From: Gammaproteobacteria bacterium | Lineage (GTDB): Bacteria > Pseudomonadota > Gammaproteobacteria > Ga0077554 > Ga007554 | Length of the DNA: 64,000 nucleotides | Reading direction: 5' to 3' | NCBI GenBank assembly: GCA_040183005.1 | Contig: JAMPIW010000007.1 | Span: forward strand, 310,001 to 374,000 | Shown here: positions 9,498 to 17,607 of the stretch, piece after piece | Numbering within the stretch: the first letter of the stretch is position 1 | Layout of the letters: each line of letters opens with the position of its first letter | The notes under the pieces: model-generated | Database searches by the model: none | What the model saw: only the letters and a program-made list of their open reading frames with translations | What the model was told of the DNA's origin: nothing | Translations under genes and position numbers: made by a program

Positions 9498-10462
9498 AAT
9501 ATTCGCGCATCATCGGCACCGGTGGTTACCTGCCTGAGAAGGTGTTGACCAACGCCGATATTGAAAAGATGGTCGACACCACGGATCAGTGGATCGTGGA
9601 GCGTACCGGCATCCGCAAGCGTCACATCGCAGCCCCCGGTGAGACCACTTGCGACATGAGCGAAGTCGCTGCGCGGCGCGCCATCGAAGCGGCGGGCATC
9701 CAGGCCTCCGATATCGATCTCATTGTGGTGGCAACCACCACCCCGGACCGAGTGTTTCCCAGCACTGCCTGTCTGCTCCAGCGGCGTTTGAATATTCACG
9801 GCCCGGCGGCCTTTGATCTTCAGGCCGCCTGCACCGGCTTCATCTATGCCTTGGATATTGCGGACAAGTTTATCCGTTCCGGTAGTGCGCGCAATGTCCT
9901 GGTGGTGGGCGCGGAAACCATGTCGCGCGTCGTTGACTGGACCGACCGCGGCACCTGCGTGCTGTTCGGTGATGGCGCTGGCGCGGTAGTGCTTGGCGCC
10001 AGCGATACGCCGGGCATCCTGTCAACGCATTTACATTCCGATGGCATCTATGAAAACCTGCTGACCATCCCCTACGGCATCTCGCAAGGCTTTGAAAACA
10101 TTCAACAGGGCAGTACTTACGTTAAGATGCAGGGTAATGAGGTTTTCAAAGTCGCCGTGAATACCCTGGGGCGTATTGTTGATGAGACGCTGGCGGCTAA
10201 TCAGCTCGAAAAGTCCGATGTCGATTGGCTGGTGCCGCACCAGGCGAATATTCGCATCATCGAGGCCACCGCCAAAAAGCTGAAAATGCCCATGGAGCGG
10301 GTGGTTGTCACCGTAGGCGAACACGGCAACACCTCGGCGGCCTCGGTGCCGCTGGCGCTGGATGTCGCAGTACGGGATGGCCGCATCCAGCGTGGCGATA
10401 CGCTATTGCTGGAGGCCTTTGGTGCGGGGTTTACTTGGGGATCGGCATTAATTAAGTATTAA
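9494..10462 (+). CDS. fabH: 3-oxoacyl-ACP synthase III
   Basis: The 322-residue condensing enzyme starts fatty-acid synthesis by joining acetyl-CoA and malonyl-ACP. The Cys-His-Asn triad is visible: Cys113 in [10 protein letters not shown], His249 in [10 protein letters not shown] and Asn279 in [10 protein letters not shown]. The TTG start overlaps the plsX stop (TTGA), so the two genes are probably translationally coupled. Length and motifs are normal for the family. Confidence 0.97.
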   Translation: MKYSRIIGTGGYLPEKVLTNADIEKMVDTTDQWIVERTGIRKRHIAAPGETTCDMSEVAARRAIEAAGIQASDIDLIVVATTTPDRVFPSTACLLQRRLNIHGPAAFDLQAACTGFIYALDIADKFIRSGSARNVLVVGAETMSRVVDWTDRGTCVLFGDGAGAVVLGASDTPGILSTHLHSDGIYENLLTIPYGISQGFENIQQGSTYVKMQGNEVFKVAVNTLGRIVDETLAANQLEKSDVDWLVPHQANIRIIEATAKKLKMPMERVVVTVGEHGNTSAASVPLALDVAVRDGRIQRGDTLLLEAFGAGFTWGSALIKY

Positions 10463-10532
10463 TGCCTCCTAATATTCTATTGAAAGCCAAAAAGTAACGT
10501 CAATAATATCAAGTTTTTTCCAGGATACGCCG

Positions 10533-11492
10533 ATGTCGCTTGCTTTTGTCTTTCCCGGTCAAGGTTCGCAATCCGTGGGGATGCTCGCGGAACTGGCCGC
10601 TGCCTATCCAGAGGTGCGCCAGACCTTTGGTCAGGTCTCGGAGGTCCTGGGTTATGATCTGTGGGATCTGGTTCAGTCCGGCCCGGAAACGGAGCTGAAT
10701 CAGACCCATAAGACCCAGCCCGTCATGCTTGCTGCGGGGGTTGCAGTATGGCGCGTCTGGCAGACCCGGCAGGGCGCCAGGCCTATGATGATGGCCGGGC
10801 ATAGCCTGGGTGAGTACACGGCGCTGGTATGCGCTGGCGCGCTGGATTTTAACGACGCTGTGCGTCTCGTTGCGGAGCGTGGGCGCTACATGCAGGAGGC
10901 CGTGCCCGCAGGCGAGGGTGCGATGGCGGCGATTCTCGGCCTTGAGGATGCGCAGGTGATCCAGGTATGTGCGGAGGCGGCGGTCGCCCCCGGCGCGTCA
11001 TTGGCTGAGGTGGTGGCGGCGGTGAATTTCAATTCCCCCGGTCAGGTGGTGGTGGCAGGGACGGCGGCGGCGGTGGCGCGTGCCGTCGAGCTGGCCAAGC
11101 AGGCCGGTGCCAAGCGCGCTCTTATGCTGCCGGTGAGTGTGCCATCGCACTGCCTGTTGATGAAGCCCGCCGCCGATCGCCTCGCCGTACTGTTGCAAAC
11201 GGTTGCATTGAAAACACCCGAAATACCCGTCATTAACAATGCCGATGTGGCTGTTTGTGTCGAGGCGGATAAAATCCGCGATGCGCTGGTCAGGCAGTTG
11301 TACAACCCGGTGCGCTGGGTGGAAACTATTCGCGCCATGGCAAACGCGGGGGTGAAAAGTTTGGTAGAATGTGGCCCCGGCAAAGTGCTTGCCGGGCTTA
11401 ACAAGCGTATTGAACGTGACATGACGGCGCTGCCGGTGTTCGATCCGGTCACCCTGGATGAGGCGCTTCAGGCTTGGCCGCTCCCGGCATAG
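10533..11492 (+). CDS. fabD: Malonyl-CoA:ACP transacylase
   Basis: The 319-residue enzyme transfers malonyl from CoA to the carrier protein. The PGQGSQ motif is at the N-terminus, Ser91 lies in GHSLGEYTALVCAG, and His206 in SVPSHCLLM is the general base. The gene starts 70 bp after fabH and is followed by a copy of a short repeat and then fabG. Confidence 0.96.
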   Translation: MSLAFVFPGQGSQSVGMLAELAAAYPEVRQTFGQVSEVLGYDLWDLVQSGPETELNQTHKTQPVMLAAGVAVWRVWQTRQGARPMMMAGHSLGEYTALVCAGALDFNDAVRLVAERGRYMQEAVPAGEGAMAAILGLEDAQVIQVCAEAAVAPGASLAEVVAAVNFNSPGQVVVAGTAAAVARAVELAKQAGAKRALMLPVSVPSHCLLMKPAADRLAVLLQTVALKTPEIPVINNADVAVCVEADKIRDALVRQLYNPVRWVETIRAMANAGVKSLVECGPGKVLAGLNKRIERDMTALPVFDPVTLDEALQAWPLPA

Positions 11493-11498
11493 CGCCGA

Positions 11499-11540
11499 AG
11501 TGCATGGATGCACGAGTGTCGCCAGCAGCCGATACTGGCA
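11499..11540 (+). repeat. Short GGATG-type repeat, intergenic copy
   Basis: The core TGCATGGATGCACGAGTGTC followed by GC is nearly identical to sequences inside pabB (from about 14287) and pabC (from about 15887). This copy lies in the fabD-fabG gap. TGCATGGATGCA can form a small hairpin. Confidence 0.6.
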
Positions 11541-11589
11541 TAAACCTTGCCGGGTAACGTTGTAAACTGTTTTGGTAGGTGGGGGTCAA

Positions 11590-12333
11590 ATGTCTTTGAA
11601 TAACGAGATTGCTCTCGTGACCGGCGCGAGCCGCGGGATTGGGCGCGCGATAGCACTGGAGCTCGGGCGCCAGGGTGCTGTGGTGATCGGTACAGCAACC
11701 TCACCGGAAGCCGCAGAAAAGATTTCTAAGTATCTAGTCGATAACGAGTTAAAGGGTGTCGGATTGGTGTTGGACGTCACTAATCAGGTATCTATTGACG
11801 CCGCGCTGGAAAAGATCGAGAAAGATTTCGGTGCGCCGGGGATATTGGTCAATAATGCTGGCGTCACGCGCGATAACTTGCTGATTCGTATGAAGGACGA
11901 TGAATGGGATAGCATCATTAACACAAATCTCACGTCTGTTTTCCGTCTTTCCAAGGCCTGTTTGCGGGCCATGATGAAGGCACGTAAGGGGCGCATCATC
12001 AGTATTGCCTCAGTGGTGGGATGCACCGGCAATGCTGGCCAGACCAACTATGCCGCTGCCAAGGCGGGGATCATTGGCTTTAGCAAGGCCTTGGCGCGCG
12101 AGGCGGCGGCACGCAATATCACCGTCAACGTCGTAGCCCCCGGCTTTATCGATACCGATATGACGCGCGCCTTGCCCGAGGAGCAGAAAATGGCACTATT
12201 GCAGCAAATTCCGCTGACTCGTCTGGGCCGTGTCGAGGATATCGCGGCGGCGGTGGCTTTTCTGGCATCGCCCTCGGCTTCCTACATTACCGGTGAGACT
12301 TTGCATGTCAATGGCGGGATGTACATGAATTGA
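11590..12333 (+). CDS. fabG: 3-oxoacyl-ACP reductase
   Basis: The 247-residue short-chain dehydrogenase reduces 3-oxoacyl-ACP with NADPH. The cofactor motif TGASRGIG is followed by NNAG and the catalytic Ser141, Tyr154 and Lys158 (SVVGCTGNAGQTNYAAAKAG). I chose the ATG at 11590, which follows a GGTGGGGG ribosome-binding stretch. A frame opening at 11572 would add six residues that are not typical of the family. acpP follows 111 bp downstream. Confidence 0.96.
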   Translation: MSLNNEIALVTGASRGIGRAIALELGRQGAVVIGTATSPEAAEKISKYLVDNELKGVGLVLDVTNQVSIDAALEKIEKDFGAPGILVNNAGVTRDNLLIRMKDDEWDSIINTNLTSVFRLSKACLRAMMKARKGRIISIASVVGCTGNAGQTNYAAAKAGIIGFSKALAREAAARNITVNVVAPGFIDTDMTRALPEEQKMALLQQIPLTRLGRVEDIAAAVAFLASPSASYITGETLHVNGGMYMN

Positions 12334-12444
12334 TGCGCAGTAGCGCACGGTTTACAGCTAAACAACTAGCATCTGTAGTACTTTTTCAATAAAATACCGT
12401 TTGCAGTTAATCTGCTATTTACATACCTGGAGGATTTACCTGTC

Positions 12445-12684
12445 ATGAGCACTGTCGAAGAACGCGTCAAGAAGATCGTTGTAGAACAATTAGGGGTGAA
12501 GGATGAAGAGGTGAGCAATACGTCTTCATTCGTGGATGATCTTGGCGCTGATTCGCTTGACACTGTGGAGCTGGTCATGGCGCTTGAGGAAGAATTCGAG
12601 TGCGAAATACCCGATGAAGAAGCAGAAAAGATCACTACTGTTCAGCAGGCTATTGATTACGTCAATACCCATCTGAGCCACTGA
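12445..12684 (+). CDS. acpP: Acyl carrier protein
   Basis: The 79-residue acidic protein carries the phosphopantetheine attachment motif [20 protein letters not shown] with Ser37. It shuttles growing acyl chains between the fab enzymes around it. A GGAGG motif lies before the ATG. A hairpin with a short T run follows the gene, which could leave extra acpP message relative to fabF. Confidence 0.98.
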   Translation: MSTVEERVKKIVVEQLGVKDEEVSNTSSFVDDLGADSLDTVELVMALEEEFECEIPDEEAEKITTVQQAIDYVNTHLSH

Positions 12685-12720
12685 ATACTCGCCAAATTAA
12701 ATAAGAAGACTACCGGATGG

Positions 12721-12756
12721 GGGCCGCATACCACAGTTGTGGTGGCGGCCTTTTGT
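12721..12756 (+). terminator. Hairpin (partial terminator) between acpP and fabF
   Basis: GGCCGC (12722-12727) pairs with GCGGCC (12745-12750) around an inner CCAC/GTGG stem, and TTTTGTTT follows. It may end part of the transcription after the highly expressed acpP. Confidence 0.6.
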
Positions 12757-12803
12757 TTATGCCCCGCCGTATTTCTGATGTAACTTGAAGGGATAGAGCA
12801 AAC

Positions 12804-14049
12804 GTGAGTGCAAAAAGACGTGTCGTCATAACCGGGCTTGGCATGGTTGGACCTGTAGGCCTGACGGTCAAGGAATCCTGGGACAATATCCTGGCGGGCA
12901 AGAGCGGTATTGGCCCGATTACCCATTTTAATGTCTCGGATTTCCCGACGCGTTTTGGCGGCTCCGTATGGAATTTTGATCCTACGAATTATGTCCTTCC
13001 GAAAGATGTAAAAAAAAATGGACCCTTTCATCCACTACGGCGTCGCGGCGGCAAAAGAGGCGATTGCGGATGCCGGCCTGGAGGTTACTGAAGAGAATGC
13101 TGAGCGCATCGGGGTTGCGATAGGCTCTGGCATCGGTGGTCTGCCGGGCATTGAGAAGGGATACCAAAACTTCCTGGATGGCGGTCCACGCAAGATTTCG
13201 CCGTTCTTCGTCCCCAGCAATATCATCAACATGATCTCTGGTAATGTATCGATAATGTATGGCATGAAGGGGCCGAATATTGCGCTGGTGTCCGCCTGTT
13301 CTACGGGGGCGCACAATATCGGCGAGGCGGCGCGTATCATCATGTATGGTGATGCCGACGTGATGGTGGCGGGCGGCGCGGAGATGGCGACGTCCCCCAG
13401 CGGGCTGGGCGGGTTTTCTGCGGCGCGGGCATTGTCCACCCGCAACGATGACCCCCAGACCGCCAGCCGTCCCTGGGATAAAGACCGCGATGGCTTTGTG
13501 CTCAGCGATGGTGCGGGCGTGGTGGTGCTGGAAGAATACGAATTCGCCAAGAAACGCGGCGCCACAATTTATGCGGAACTGACTGGCTTCGGCATGAGCG
13601 GCGATGCCTATCACATGACCCTCCCTTCCGAGGGTGGTGACGGGGCGCGGCGCTGCATGGTCAACGCACTGCGCGATGCGCGCCTCAATTTTGATGATAT
13701 CAGCTATATCAATGCCCACGGCACGTCCACCCCTGCGGGTGACAAGATTGAAACCCAGGCGCTCAAGGCAGCCTTCGGTGAACATGCCTACCGTCTGGCT
13801 GTGAGTTCCACCAAGTCTATGACTGGCCATTTGCTGGGCGCAGCGGGTGGCATCGAGGCGATTTTCAGTGTGCTTGCGATACGCGATCAGGTTGCCCCGC
13901 CCACGATCAATATTATTACGCCGGATCCCGAATGCGATCTGGATTATGTGCCCAATACGGCGCGACAGATGAAGATTGACAATGTGCTGTCCAACTCGTT
14001 TGGGTTTGGCGGAACCAACGCGACGTTGGTAGTGAGCAAGCTGCGCTGA
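12804..14049 (+). CDS. fabF: 3-oxoacyl-ACP synthase II, interrupted by an apparent +1 frameshift
   Basis: The product elongates fatty acids by condensing malonyl-ACP with acyl-ACP. Residues 1-70 (GTG start at 12804, [15 protein letters not shown]) are in one frame. The rest, from [15 protein letters not shown] to the end at 14049, is in the next frame. The switch occurs at a run of nine A (13010-13018); eight A would restore a continuous protein reading [13 protein letters not shown], matching the family. The active-site Cys ([10 protein letters not shown]) and both His ([19 protein letters not shown]) are in the second part. No other damage is seen. The extra A may be a sequencing or assembly error, or be corrected by polymerase slippage. 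Confidence 0.9.
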
Positions 14050-14123
14050 GTGTGTTGATTGCCAGGAGAGTGTTTCGCTCTCCTGGCTATCGTTGTAGTT
14101 AAATATTACTTCTTTGCCCTGGG

Positions 14124-15587
14124 TTGACTGCAAAACTGATACGCCAGCTCGACATCTATCAAGATCTGCTAGGGTTACACCTGGCCCATCCGCAACGTTA
14201 TCCCTTCCTGCTGGAGAGCGTTGCTCACGGTACCCCGCATGCCCGTTATGACATCCTGTTTGCCTTTCCGGGGCAGTCACTCGCGCTGTGCATGGATGCA
14301 CAAGTGTCGCGGGAGGTACGATGCCGGGAGCGGCCGCTGACCGCTTTTCACACTCTCAACGGTGACGGCCTGCTTGTCAATGGGCTGGATTTTCTGGATA
14401 ACCTCGATGCCTGGTGGGCAAGAGAACGTATACCCACCACGGATGCTGAATCGAACCTGCCGTTTTCAGGCGGGTGGTTTGTCTATCTTGGTTATGAACT
14501 TGCCGGACAGGTTGAGCCCTGTCTTGATCTGTCCCTTGATTTGTCCAGGCTTACCTCATCCCTGCCCATCGCGTTCGCTACACGTATTCCTGCGGCTGTT
14601 ATCAGGGACCACTCGCTGAAACAGACCTTTCTCGTGGCTGAGGATTCTCATGCGTTATTACTGGATGAGATGATGCGCGATCTGGACGCTGTAACGATAG
14701 GTGCGGATGACGATCTGTCCCATATACAAACGGACGTGCGGGAGGACGAGCCGGAGCGGTATCTGAACGCGGTGCGGCGCATTAAAGACTACATTGTCGA
14801 TGGTGATGTGTTCCAGGTTAATTTGTCGCGTGCCTATTCCGGTGTGCTGACGGAAGGTATTACCTGTGCGCAACTTTACCGGAATCTCCGGTGGCATAAC
14901 CCGGCGCCATTCGCTGGACTGGTGACATACAATGGCAGCGCGATACTAAGCTCCTCGCCGGAGCGTTTGGTGCGGGTGCGCGACGATGTTGTCGAGACCC
15001 GCCCCATCGCAGGCACCCGGCCACGCGGTATCGGCGATGAAGATCGTGCGTTGTCGCAGACCTTGCTTGCCCACCCCAAGGAGCGTGCCGAACATGTGAT
15101 GCTGATCGACTTGGAGCGCAACGATCTGGGGCGTGTGTGTGTGCCCGGCAGCGTGGAAGTGGATGAGTTGATGGGTTTGGAGTCCTATGCCCATGTGCAC
15201 CACATCGTTTCCAATGTGCGCGGCACCAAGCGCACCGATGTAACGCCGGGGCAGGTGATCCGCGCAGTATTCCCCGGCGGCACCATCACCGGTTGCCCCA
15301 AGGTGCGCTGCATGGAAATCATTGCCGAGCTTGAGCAAGCGGCGCGCGGACCCTATACCGGCTCGATGGGCTATCTCAATCATGATGGGAGTTTGGATCT
15401 GAATATCCTGATTCGTACCATGTGGGTGGAAGACAACCACGTGCAGCTCCGCGTCGGTGCAGGTATCGTGGCCGACTCCATGCCGGAGGCCGAACTGGAG
15501 GAAACTCGCGCCAAGGCACGTGGGTTGTTATTGGCGCTGGGCGTGGAGTTTCCGCTTGGCCCTCCTGCTGCAAAGGAGGAAGGTTAA
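14124..15587 (+). CDS. pabB: Aminodeoxychorismate synthase component I
   Basis: The 487-residue chorismate-binding enzyme aminates chorismate to 4-amino-4-deoxychorismate for folate synthesis. The motifs PIAGTRPRG, HVMLIDLERNDLGRV and GTITGCPKVRCMEII place it in the TrpE/PabB family; the adjacent pabC settles it as PabB. The start is probably the TTG at 14124. Residues about 55-71 (CMDAQVSREVRCRERP) have no counterpart in the E. coli protein as I remember it. They are encoded by a short repeat also present in pabC. The stop TAA overlaps the pabC ATG. Confidence 0.93.
   Translation: MTAKLIRQLDIYQDLLGLHLAHPQRYPFLLESVAHGTPHARYDILFAFPGQSLALCMDAQVSREVRCRERPLTAFHTLNGDGLLVNGLDFLDNLDAWWARERIPTTDAESNLPFSGGWFVYLGYELAGQVEPCLDLSLDLSRLTSSLPIAFATRIPAAVIRDHSLKQTFLVAEDSHALLLDEMMRDLDAVTIGADDDLSHIQTDVREDEPERYLNAVRRIKDYIVDGDVFQVNLSRAYSGVLTEGITCAQLYRNLRWHNPAPFAGLVTYNGSAILSSSPERLVRVRDDVVETRPIAGTRPRGIGDEDRALSQTLLAHPKERAEHVMLIDLERNDLGRVCVPGSVEVDELMGLESYAHVHHIVSNVRGTKRTDVTPGQVIRAVFPGGTITGCPKVRCMEIIAELEQAARGPYTGSMGYLNHDGSLDLNILIRTMWVEDNHVQLRVGAGIVADSMPEAELEETRAKARGLLLALGVEFPLGPPAAKEEG
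14287..14337 (+). repeat. Short repeat inserted in frame in pabB
   Basis: TGCATGGATGCACAAGTGTC, then GCGGGAG and later GTCGGGAGCGGCC-like sequence (here GCCGGGAGCGGCC). The first 22 bases differ at one position from the intergenic copy near 11500. The second part matches the copy in pabC. Confidence 0.65.
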
Positions 15588-16471
15588 TGATGGGGATGCT
15601 GGTGAATGGTGTGCCGGGCACGAGCATCGACGCCAATGACCGTGGCCTGCATTACGGTGATGGTCTGTTTGAGACCATTGCCGTACGTGATGGTGCGCCT
15701 GCGCTATGGGACAGGCACATGCAGCGCCTTTTGCTTGGCTGTGAGCGACTTGGCATTGCCCCGATAGATGCCGCACAGCTCCTGCGCGAGTCATTGCAGT
15801 TGTGCGATGGTGTCGCCGAAGGTGTGCTCAAAATCATCATCACCCGTGGCAGCGGTGGCCGAGGGTATCGTGCGCCACCTTCGACGCACAGGGATGTGCT
15901 AGTGTCGCAAGAGACAGGAGGTCGGGAGCGACCCGGCGCGGTACAACCTACCCGGCTGGTTGCGCTTTATGCGTGGCCGGAATATCCCTCGGCGTTTTGG
16001 ATTGAGGGGGTGCCCGTGCGGCTATGCTCAATCCGCATGGGCAGCAATACCGCGCTAGCAGGCATTAAGCATCTCAATCGCCTGGAGCAGGTACTGGCGC
16101 GCAGTGAATGGGATGATTCGGCGATCCCGGAAGGGCTGATGCTGGATGGCGAAGGTCATGTCATCGAAGGCACGATGAGCAATTTCTTTATTGTGCGCAA
16201 TGGACGTCTGCTGACCCCGGACCTGAAGCGATGCGGCGTGGCGGGCGTGATGCGCGGATGTATCCTTGATGGCGCGCGAGACGCAGGTATTCCGGTCGAC
16301 ATCACACAAATCACACTTGATGATGTAAAGTCCTCCGATGAGGCGTTTCTATGCAACAGCCTGATTGGCGTGTGGCCAGTGAGGCACTGCGCGGGGATTG
16401 ATTTTCCGGCGCATCGTCCGATAACAGGCTATATTGCTGCGATGATCAGAGAGCGGGAGTTGCAGAAATAA
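15587..16471 (+). CDS. pabC: Aminodeoxychorismate lyase
   Basis: This 294-residue PLP enzyme of the branched-chain aminotransferase fold splits aminodeoxychorismate into p-aminobenzoate and pyruvate. The LAGIKHLNRLEQVLARS motif carries the expected PLP lysine, and DRGLHYGDGLFET is typical of the N-terminus. The ATG at 15587 follows AAAGGAGGAAGG and overlaps the pabB stop (TAATG); an upstream frame extension to 15422 only overlaps pabB. About 20 residues around 98-119 (HRDVLVSQETGGRERP) are extra compared with E. coli PabC and come from the short repeat shared with pabB. Confidence 0.94.
   Translation: MMGMLVNGVPGTSIDANDRGLHYGDGLFETIAVRDGAPALWDRHMQRLLLGCERLGIAPIDAAQLLRESLQLCDGVAEGVLKIIITRGSGGRGYRAPPSTHRDVLVSQETGGRERPGAVQPTRLVALYAWPEYPSAFWIEGVPVRLCSIRMGSNTALAGIKHLNRLEQVLARSEWDDSAIPEGLMLDGEGHVIEGTMSNFFIVRNGRLLTPDLKRCGVAGVMRGCILDGARDAGIPVDITQITLDDVKSSDEAFLCNSLIGVWPVRHCAGIDFPAHRPITGYIAAMIRERELQK
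15887..15940 (+). repeat. Short repeat inserted in frame in pabC
   Basis: GCACAGGGATGTGCTAGTGT followed by CGC, then GGAGGTCGGGAGCGACCCGG. It aligns with the pabB copy over most of its length and is read in the same phase, giving VSQETGGRERP here and VSREVRCRERP in PabB. Confidence 0.65.
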
Positions 16472-16535
16472 AGATACTTGTCATCGAATACTATTGGTGC
16501 TTTGGCGCTGATTTTTTTGCCTAAACCTGACCACC

Positions 16536-17540
16536 ATGCGAAACACTCTGTTCAAACTTACCGGCTTCCTCATACTGTTCGGCAGCTTTGCCTTCGGCTG
16601 GCTGTACATGGATATGACGCAATTCGTCGAAACTCCGTTGCACATTCCGGAAAAGAACGTCTCTTATACCGTCATGCCTGGCGCCGGTTTGAAGGAGGTT
16701 GCAAGAGATCTTGCGCGGCGCGGCATGATTGATCACCCAACCTACCTCGTATGGCTGGCGCGCTGGCAGGGCAAGGAGCACAGCATCAAAGCGGGCGAAT
16801 ACCGGTTGACCTCCGTGATGACGCCCGTGGAGTTGCTGGACAATCTCGTGACGGGTAAGGTGGTGGGATATGCGCTTACTGTCGTTGAAGGCTGGAACTT
16901 CCGTCAGGTGATGGCCGCCGTCAACAGCCATCCGAAGTTGATACACACCCTGTCTGGCCTGACGGATCAGCAGATCATGGCCAAGCTGGGCTGGCCGGAC
17001 CAACACCCGGAAGGGCGTTTTTACCCGGATACTTACCAGTTTTCCGGCAATTTCACTGATGTGGCATTTTTACAGCGCGCCTACCGTTTGATGGGCCAAC
17101 GCCTGGAGGAAGCCTGGCAAAAGCGTAGCCCGGACCTGCCCTATAAGACGCCTTATGAGGCGCTGATCATGGCCTCCATCGTCGAGAAAGAAACCGCCGC
17201 ACCTGCCGAGCGCCCTATGATCGCGGGCGTATTCATCCGCCGCCTGAAGATCGGCATGCCGCTGGCCACCGATCCCACCATTATTTACGGTCTGGGTGAT
17301 GCGTTTGACGGTAACCTGCGCAAGCATGACCTTACGGCGGATACCCCGTACAATACCTATCTGCGCCGTGGCCTGCCGCCCACGCCGATAGCCATGCCCG
17401 GTGGTGATGCCCTGCAAGCGGCAGTGCATCCGGCGCCAGGCAAGGCCTTGTATTTTGTGGCGCGAGGCGATGGCCGGCACTATTTTTCGGAAACACTGCA
17501 AGAGCATAATAATGCGGTGAGGAAGTATCAGTTGCACTGA
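16536..17540 (+). CDS. mltG: Endolytic murein transglycosylase MltG
   Basis: The 334-residue YceG-like enzyme cuts nascent glycan strands near the inner membrane and so ends their polymerisation. It has one N-terminal membrane segment (residues about 7-27), a LysM-like region, and the catalytic motif IMASIVEKETAAPAERP with its Glu. ATDPTIIYGLG and YNTYLRRGLPPTPIAMPG are also diagnostic. mltG is usually followed by tmk and holB; here a lipoprotein gene follows instead. Confidence 0.95.
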   Translation: MRNTLFKLTGFLILFGSFAFGWLYMDMTQFVETPLHIPEKNVSYTVMPGAGLKEVARDLARRGMIDHPTYLVWLARWQGKEHSIKAGEYRLTSVMTPVELLDNLVTGKVVGYALTVVEGWNFRQVMAAVNSHPKLIHTLSGLTDQQIMAKLGWPDQHPEGRFYPDTYQFSGNFTDVAFLQRAYRLMGQRLEEAWQKRSPDLPYKTPYEALIMASIVEKETAAPAERPMIAGVFIRRLKIGMPLATDPTIIYGLGDAFDGNLRKHDLTADTPYNTYLRRGLPPTPIAMPGGDALQAAVHPAPGKALYFVARGDGRHYFSETLQEHNNAVRKYQLH

Positions 17541-17552
17541 ACATTTCAATGG

Positions 17553-17581
17553 CAACGAAGCCGGACCGCCTGGTTTCGTTG
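17553..17581 (+). terminator. Stem-loop after mltG
   Basis: CAACGAAGCC (17553-17562) pairs with GGTTTCGTTG (17572-17581), with one G-U pair. No clear T run follows, so this is a weak terminator candidate closing the fab-pab-mltG unit. Confidence 0.4.
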
Positions 17582-17607
17582 AATAACTAATAAAATGGGG
17601 TATTGCT

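Noticed and set aside
12982-14301. Long open frame on the minus strand opposite fabF
   Set aside because: It is antisense to fabF and pabB, has no recognisable domain, and fits the codon-bias shadow of a GC-rich gene.
15422-15586. Upstream extension of pabC
   Set aside because: It lies entirely inside pabB. The ATG at 15587 has a strong ribosome-binding site and the family N-terminus.
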